A DNA stretch of 64,000 nucleotides from Ga0077555 sp050187415 (lineage in GTDB: Bacteria; Pseudomonadota; Alphaproteobacteria; Rhizobiales; Hyphomicrobiaceae): assembly GCA_050187415.1 (NCBI GenBank), contig JBFWXN010000006.1, positions 1-64,000 of the forward strand. The letters are read 5' to 3'. Made by a program: the position numbers and the translations under genes. Position 1 is the stretch's first letter; each line of letters begins with the position of its first letter. The notes under the pieces were generated by a model. It worked only from the letters and a program-made list of their open reading frames with translations, was not told where the DNA came from and did not search any database. Of this stretch, positions 60,375 through 64,000 are shown in pieces.

Positions 60375-61408
60375 AACAGCAACGGAAACATCTGAGATCG
60401 CTGGCGGATCTCGCGGCGGCGGGGCTTGTCGCGGACGGCCGCGAGCCAGCGCTCGAGGCCGTTGCCGGACGTTACGCCATCGCGATCACGCCTGTGATGG
60501 CGGCGCTGATCGACCGGGATGATGCGGAAGACCCGATCGCCCGCCAGTTCGTGCCGACTGCGCTCGAGATGGATGACGTGCCCGGTGAGCGGGCCGATCC
60601 GATCGGCGATCACGTGCACGAGAAGCTTCCGGGGCTTGTGCATCGCTACCCCGACCGCGTTCTCCTGAAGGTGACGCACGCCTGCCCTGTCTATTGTCGC
60701 TTTTGTTTCCGTCGCGAGATGGTGGGCCCTGGTGGTCCGCCCCCGATGACCGGCGCGCGGCTGACGCAAGCTGTGGACTACATTCGCGCAAGACCCGAGA
60801 TATTCGAGGTGATCCTGACGGGCGGCGATCCTTTGGCGCTCTCACCGCGCCGTGTGGCGGAAATTTCGTCGGCACTCGCCGACGTTCCCCATGTGCAGGT
60901 GCTCCGGTGGCATTCACGCGTGCCCGTTGTCGACCCCGAACGGGTCAGCGAGGATATGATTGCCGCGCTCGCCGCCTCGGGCAAGACAGTTTACCTCGCG
61001 GTTCATGCCAACCATCCGCGCGAACTGACGCCTGGCGCGCAAGCAGCGATTGGGCGCTTGAGGAACGGCGGCGTTCTGCTCGTCAGCCAGTCGGTGCTGC
61101 TCAAGGGCGTCAACGACGACGTGGCGACCCTCGCGGACTTGTTCCGGCGATTGACCGTGTTGGGCGTGCGGCCTTACTACCTCCATCACGCCGATCTGGC
61201 GCCGGGTACCGGCCATTTCCGCACCAGTGTCGACGAGGGGCAAGCGCTGATGCGAGCCCTTCGCGGACAGGTGACGGGGCTCGCGTTGCCGACCTATGTG
61301 CTGGATATACCCGGCGGCTTCGGTAAGGTGCCGATCGGGCCGGAGTATTTCGATCCGGAAATGGGCGTCGTGATCGATCCTGCGGGGATGCCGCACACCT
61401 ACACCTGA
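60371..61408 (+). CDS. epmB: EF-P lysine 2,3-aminomutase (radical SAM)
   Basis: A 345-residue radical SAM enzyme of the KamA/YjeK family that converts L-lysine to (R)-beta-lysine for EpmA. The CxxxCxxC iron-sulphur motif is C105, C109, C112 (HACPVYCRFC). The SAM-binding segment is ILTGGDPLAL, and the PLP lysine lies near the C-terminus in GGFGKVPIGPEY. The GTG start at 60371 overlaps the epmA stop (GTGA), indicating a coupled epmA-epmB unit. It is convergent with era. Confidence 0.95.
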   Translation: MKQQRKHLRSLADLAAAGLVADGREPALEAVAGRYAIAITPVMAALIDRDDAEDPIARQFVPTALEMDDVPGERADPIGDHVHEKLPGLVHRYPDRVLLKVTHACPVYCRFCFRREMVGPGGPPPMTGARLTQAVDYIRARPEIFEVILTGGDPLALSPRRVAEISSALADVPHVQVLRWHSRVPVVDPERVSEDMIAALAASGKTVYLAVHANHPRELTPGAQAAIGRLRNGGVLLVSQSVLLKGVNDDVATLADLFRRLTVLGVRPYYLHHADLAPGTGHFRTSVDEGQALMRALRGQVTGLALPTYVLDIPGGFGKVPIGPEYFDPEMGVVIDPAGMPHTYT

Positions 61409-61471
61409 AGAACGAGCGCTCCTTGCCATGGGATGCGGGACTGGAGTTTCACGTCTGGCTCGTTTCGCCGC

Positions 61472-62425
61472 TCAACCCTTGGGAAATTCCAGGCCCATTT
61501 CGCGGTAGTGCTCGGGATTGTTTTCCCAGCCCTCCGCCACCTTGACGTGGATGAAGAGGTGGACCGGGCGCTCGAACAGCTTCGACAGTTCCTTGCGGGA
61601 CGCCATCGAGATCTGCTTTACGGCACGACCGCCTTCGCCGAGCACGATCCGTCGCTGACTGTCGCGCTCGACGAAGACGGTCTGCTCGATGCGCACCGAG
61701 CCGTCCTTGCGTTCTTCCCAGCCCGTCGTCTCGACCGTGGTCTGGTAGGGCAGTTCCTCGTGCAGGAACTCGTAGATTTTCTCGCGCGTGATCTCCGCGG
61801 CCGTGGTCCGCTCGGTCGCATCCGTGATCTCGTCCTCGGGATAATGCCAGGGCCCTATCGGCAGGTTGGCTCCGAGCCATGTCTTGAGGTCGCCGACGCC
61901 GCTGCCGGTGAGCGCCGACACCATGAACGTGCGCTCGAAAGACAGCTTCTCGTTGATGGCTGCGGCGAGCCCGAGGAGAGCATCCTTCTTGAGCTTGTCG
62001 ATCTTGTTCAGCACGAGGACGCGCGTGGTCGCAAGCGGCCTCAGGACGCCGACGAGGCGGTCCACGCTCTCGTCGATGCCCTTGGCGGCGTCGATGAGCA
62101 GCCCGACGACGTCGGCGTCGGCGGCGGTGTTCGTCGCCGCGCCCACCATGGCGCGGTCGAGGCGTCGGCGCGGGGCGAAGATGCCGGGCGTATCGATGAA
62201 GACGATCTGGGTCCGATCCTGCATGGCAATGCCGCGAATGGGCACCCGCGTGGTTTGCACCTTCCGGCTCACGATGGACACCTTGGTCCCGACCAACGCG
62301 TTGAGCAGCGTCGATTTGCCCGCGTTCGGGGCGCCGACCAATGCAACGAACCCACACCGCCGGCCGTCCTCGGCTGCTGCCGACCTGGGTTCGGCACCTT
62401 CGGTCGCCTCGTCGCCGTCAATCAT
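61472..62425 (-). CDS. era: GTPase Era
   Basis: A 317-residue GTPase that binds 16S rRNA and assists 30S maturation. The G1 loop GAPNAGKST is at 31-39, G3 is DTPG, G4 is NKID, and the C-terminal KH domain (about 215-300) contains GEGGRAVKQI, the RNA-binding GxxG variant. An N-terminal extension of about 22 acidic residues precedes the G domain. It overlaps rnc by 8 bases, the conserved rnc-era order; recO, often next, is absent. Confidence 0.96.
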   Translation of the reverse strand: MIDGDEATEGAEPRSAAAEDGRRCGFVALVGAPNAGKSTLLNALVGTKVSIVSRKVQTTRVPIRGIAMQDRTQIVFIDTPGIFAPRRRLDRAMVGAATNTAADADVVGLLIDAAKGIDESVDRLVGVLRPLATTRVLVLNKIDKLKKDALLGLAAAINEKLSFERTFMVSALTGSGVGDLKTWLGANLPIGPWHYPEDEITDATERTTAAEITREKIYEFLHEELPYQTTVETTGWEERKDGSVRIEQTVFVERDSQRRIVLGEGGRAVKQISMASRKELSKLFERPVHLFIHVKVAEGWENNPEHYREMGLEFPKG

Positions 62426-63125
62426 TTTTCTTGCTTCCTTGCAGAACGCCTTCTCGCGTCAGCATCGCCGAGGCGGCCGCTTGCTCGGCCGCGCGCTTGT
62501 TCGCGCCGCTGCCCCGGGCGGGCTTCCTGCCGTTGATCGAGACCTCGGTCGTGAACATCGGAGCGTGGTCGGGACCTTTGCGCTCGATTTCGACGTAGTG
62601 GGGCAGCGGTAGCCCGAGCCCCTGAGCCCACTCTTGTAGCATGGACTTCGAATCGGCAACGGTTTCGGGAAGACCATCGACGAGCGGCGCCCAAAGCCGC
62701 CGCACGACATCGCGCGCAACCGAAAAGCCAGCTTCAAGGAAAACCGCCGCCAGCAGGGCCTCGGTGGCGTCGGCCAGGATGGTGTCCTTGTCGCGTCCCC
62801 CGCTGTCGTCCTCGGCGGAGGAGAGGAACAACAATGCGCCGAGGTTCAATTCGCGAGCAATGCGCGCGCACGTCTCCCGGCGAACGAGGCGATTGAAACG
62901 GCGCGCCAGCGCTCCCTCGCTCGCCTTCGCGTCGCGTTCGATCAGCAACTCGGCAATCGTAAGTCCTAGAACGCGATCACCCAGGAATTCGAGCCGCTCG
63001 TTGTCCTCGCCGCGCGATTGATCGCTGCGAATCGAGGCGTGAGTCAGTGACTTGTCGAGCAAGGCACGACTTTTGAAGCGATATCCCAAGGCCGTCTCCA
63101 GCCCCTTGATATTGCGGCGAGCCAA
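62418..63125 (-). CDS. rnc: ribonuclease III
   Basis: A 235-residue double-strand-specific RNase for rRNA and mRNA processing. The catalytic signature NERLEFLGD is at 42-50, with E46 and D50 in it; the second acidic pair is in DATEALLAAVF near 120-130. A C-terminal double-stranded RNA-binding domain spans about 160-230 (FTTEVSINGRKPARGSGANKR). The TTG start at 63125 has AGGAGG six bases upstream, so it is preferred over later starts. It lies between lepB and era, all minus strand. Confidence 0.96.
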   Translation of the reverse strand: MARRNIKGLETALGYRFKSRALLDKSLTHASIRSDQSRGEDNERLEFLGDRVLGLTIAELLIERDAKASEGALARRFNRLVRRETCARIARELNLGALLFLSSAEDDSGGRDKDTILADATEALLAAVFLEAGFSVARDVVRRLWAPLVDGLPETVADSKSMLQEWAQGLGLPLPHYVEIERKGPDHAPMFTTEVSINGRKPARGSGANKRAAEQAAASAMLTREGVLQGSKKND

Positions 63126-63246
63126 GATCGGCCTCCTGCCAAAACGAGCGCGCGGCCGCTCTCGTCGGCAGCTCTTCGCGGCTCAAATCCTACAACCGAA
63201 CTGCACTTTAACACAGTCCGAGGGCGGAGGAACGCGGTGGCAGCCG

Positions 63247-64000
63247 TCAACGCACAATCTTGAATATTCGCGACCAGCGGACGTCGAACGGCCAAGTCCA
63301 GGGTGTCAGTAATTGGAAACGACCCGGCTCGTCGACGGCGGCCGAGAAGAAGATAACGTCGGCGCGGCCGACCAGGTTCTCGAACGGAACATAGCCGACC
63401 CCATATCGATGCGGGGGAACGCGACTATCGGTGGAGTTGTCGCGATTGTCGCCCATCATGAAGAAGTTGCCCGCCGGCACCTTGTAAGGGCCCACGTTGT
63501 CGTAATCGCCGTCGGTGCGCTGGTCGAGCACAGTGTATTTCACCCCGTTCGGCAGCGTCTCCTCGTAGCGCGGTGTCCGCCGTTCGCGCCCGTCCTCGTC
63601 GACCTGGATGAAGTCGTCGACGCGCCGACGCGGAACTTCCTTGCCGTTGATGATGACGACGCCGCCACGGACGTAGATCTCGTCGCCGGGCAGGCCGATG
63701 ACGCGCTTGATGTAATCGGTCGAGTTGTCGCGTGGCAGCTTGAAGACCACCACGTCGCCACGCTTGGGCTCGCTCGCCAGGACGCGACCGGCAAACAGGT
63801 TCAAGCCGAAGGGGAAAGAATAGCGGCTGTATCCGTAGGCGAGTTTCGACACGAACAGATAGTCTCCGATCAGCAGTGTCGACTGCATGGAGCCGGAGGG
63901 GATATTGAACGGCTGGTAGAAAAAGACGCGGACGACGAACGCAATAATGAGAGCATGCAGAAAGATCTTGCCGATCTCGCCCCAACTCTCCTGCTTCGTC
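63247..64000 (-). CDS. lepB: signal peptidase I (N-terminus outside window)
   Basis: A membrane-bound serine-lysine protease that removes signal peptides. The frame continues past the right edge: upstream of the internal ATG 63888 it reads through a TM segment (IFLHALIIAFVVRVFFYQPF) to PSGSM, so the catalytic Ser is the codon just before that ATG and the true start lies beyond 64000. The general-base Lys is in DYIKRVIGLPGDEI (K61 counted from that Met), and GDNRDNSTDSR is the conserved box E. It is followed by rnc and era. Confidence 0.95.
   Translation of the reverse strand, partial: TKQESWGEIGKIFLHALIIAFVVRVFFYQPFNIPSGSMQSTLLIGDYLFVSKLAYGYSRYSFPFGLNLFAGRVLASEPKRGDVVVFKLPRDNSTDYIKRVIGLPGDEIYVRGGVVIINGKEVPRRRVDDFIQVDEDGRERRTPRYEETLPNGVKYTVLDQRTDGDYDNVGPYKVPAGNFFMMGDNRDNSTDSRVPPHRYGVGYVPFENLVGRADVIFFSAAVDEPGRFQLLTPWTWPFDVRWSRIFKIVR

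Overview
The window is a 64-kb piece of a high-GC alphaproteobacterial chromosome, most likely Hyphomicrobiales (Rhizobiales). The pointers are the F1-ATPase inhibitor zeta subunit beside purC-purS-purQ, the trpA-accD-folC order, lepB-rnc-era, a CIRCE-controlled groESL operon, and the protein sequences themselves. It is almost entirely coding, with short intergenic gaps, one tRNA-Gln(TTG), no rRNA and no CRISPR. No complete insertion sequence was recognised.

Layout. 1-4.8 kb: a tandemly duplicated tiny secreted peptide gene with a clear promoter, two paralogous amidohydrolases, a VOC-fold protein and two small membrane-anchored unknowns. 5-10 kb: uvrC and three uncharacterised genes. 10.2-15 kb: purine genes purB, purC, purS, purQ with the ATPase zeta gene and a tiny membrane ORF overlapping purS. 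15-20 kb: small unknowns, then a DevC/DevA/DevB-type ABC exporter. 20-28.7 kb: M3 peptidase, a repeat-bearing DUF533 protein, and a TetR-regulated RND efflux operon with a palindromic operator. 29-34 kb: a small unknown gene, an FAD amine/amino-acid oxidoreductase, groES-groEL (promoter, CIRCE, terminator) and a Tat-exported metallo-beta-lactamase-fold hydrolase. 34-41 kb: a duplicated-domain secreted protein, ruvB, an rRNA methyltransferase, a VOC protein, an aspartate aminotransferase with terminator, and an alpha/beta hydrolase. 41-49.6 kb: a small orphan gene with its own terminator, tRNA-Gln, an MFS transporter, a zinc alcohol dehydrogenase, a Clp-N/coiled-coil protein, an SRAP protein, a Nudix hydrolase and a TIGR02301-type protein. 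49.6-53 kb: folC, accD, trpA. 53.1-56.8 kb: an alkaline-phosphatase remnant, then a four-gene zinc-type module (DUF2796, ABC ATPase, FtsX-like permease, DUF3299) behind a perfect Zur-like palindrome. 56.8-61.4 kb: efp and its modification enzymes epmA-epmB, separated by a ParA / ribbon-helix-helix / TIR operon. 61.4-64 kb: era, rnc and lepB, which runs off the right edge.

The least ordinary element is the ParA-RHH-TIR operon (57524-59076). Its first two genes look like a type Ib (ParF/ParG-like) partition pair. Five regularly spaced CTAG boxes lie just upstream, like the tetramer boxes such RHH proteins bind. The third gene adds a TIR domain that retains a candidate catalytic glutamate. I know of no described system with this exact composition, but that cannot be checked from sequence alone. 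Second-rank items are the zinc operon beside a broken phosphatase gene at a synteny breakpoint, the Clp-N domain fused to a long coiled coil without an ATPase, and several small genes too short for routine calling.
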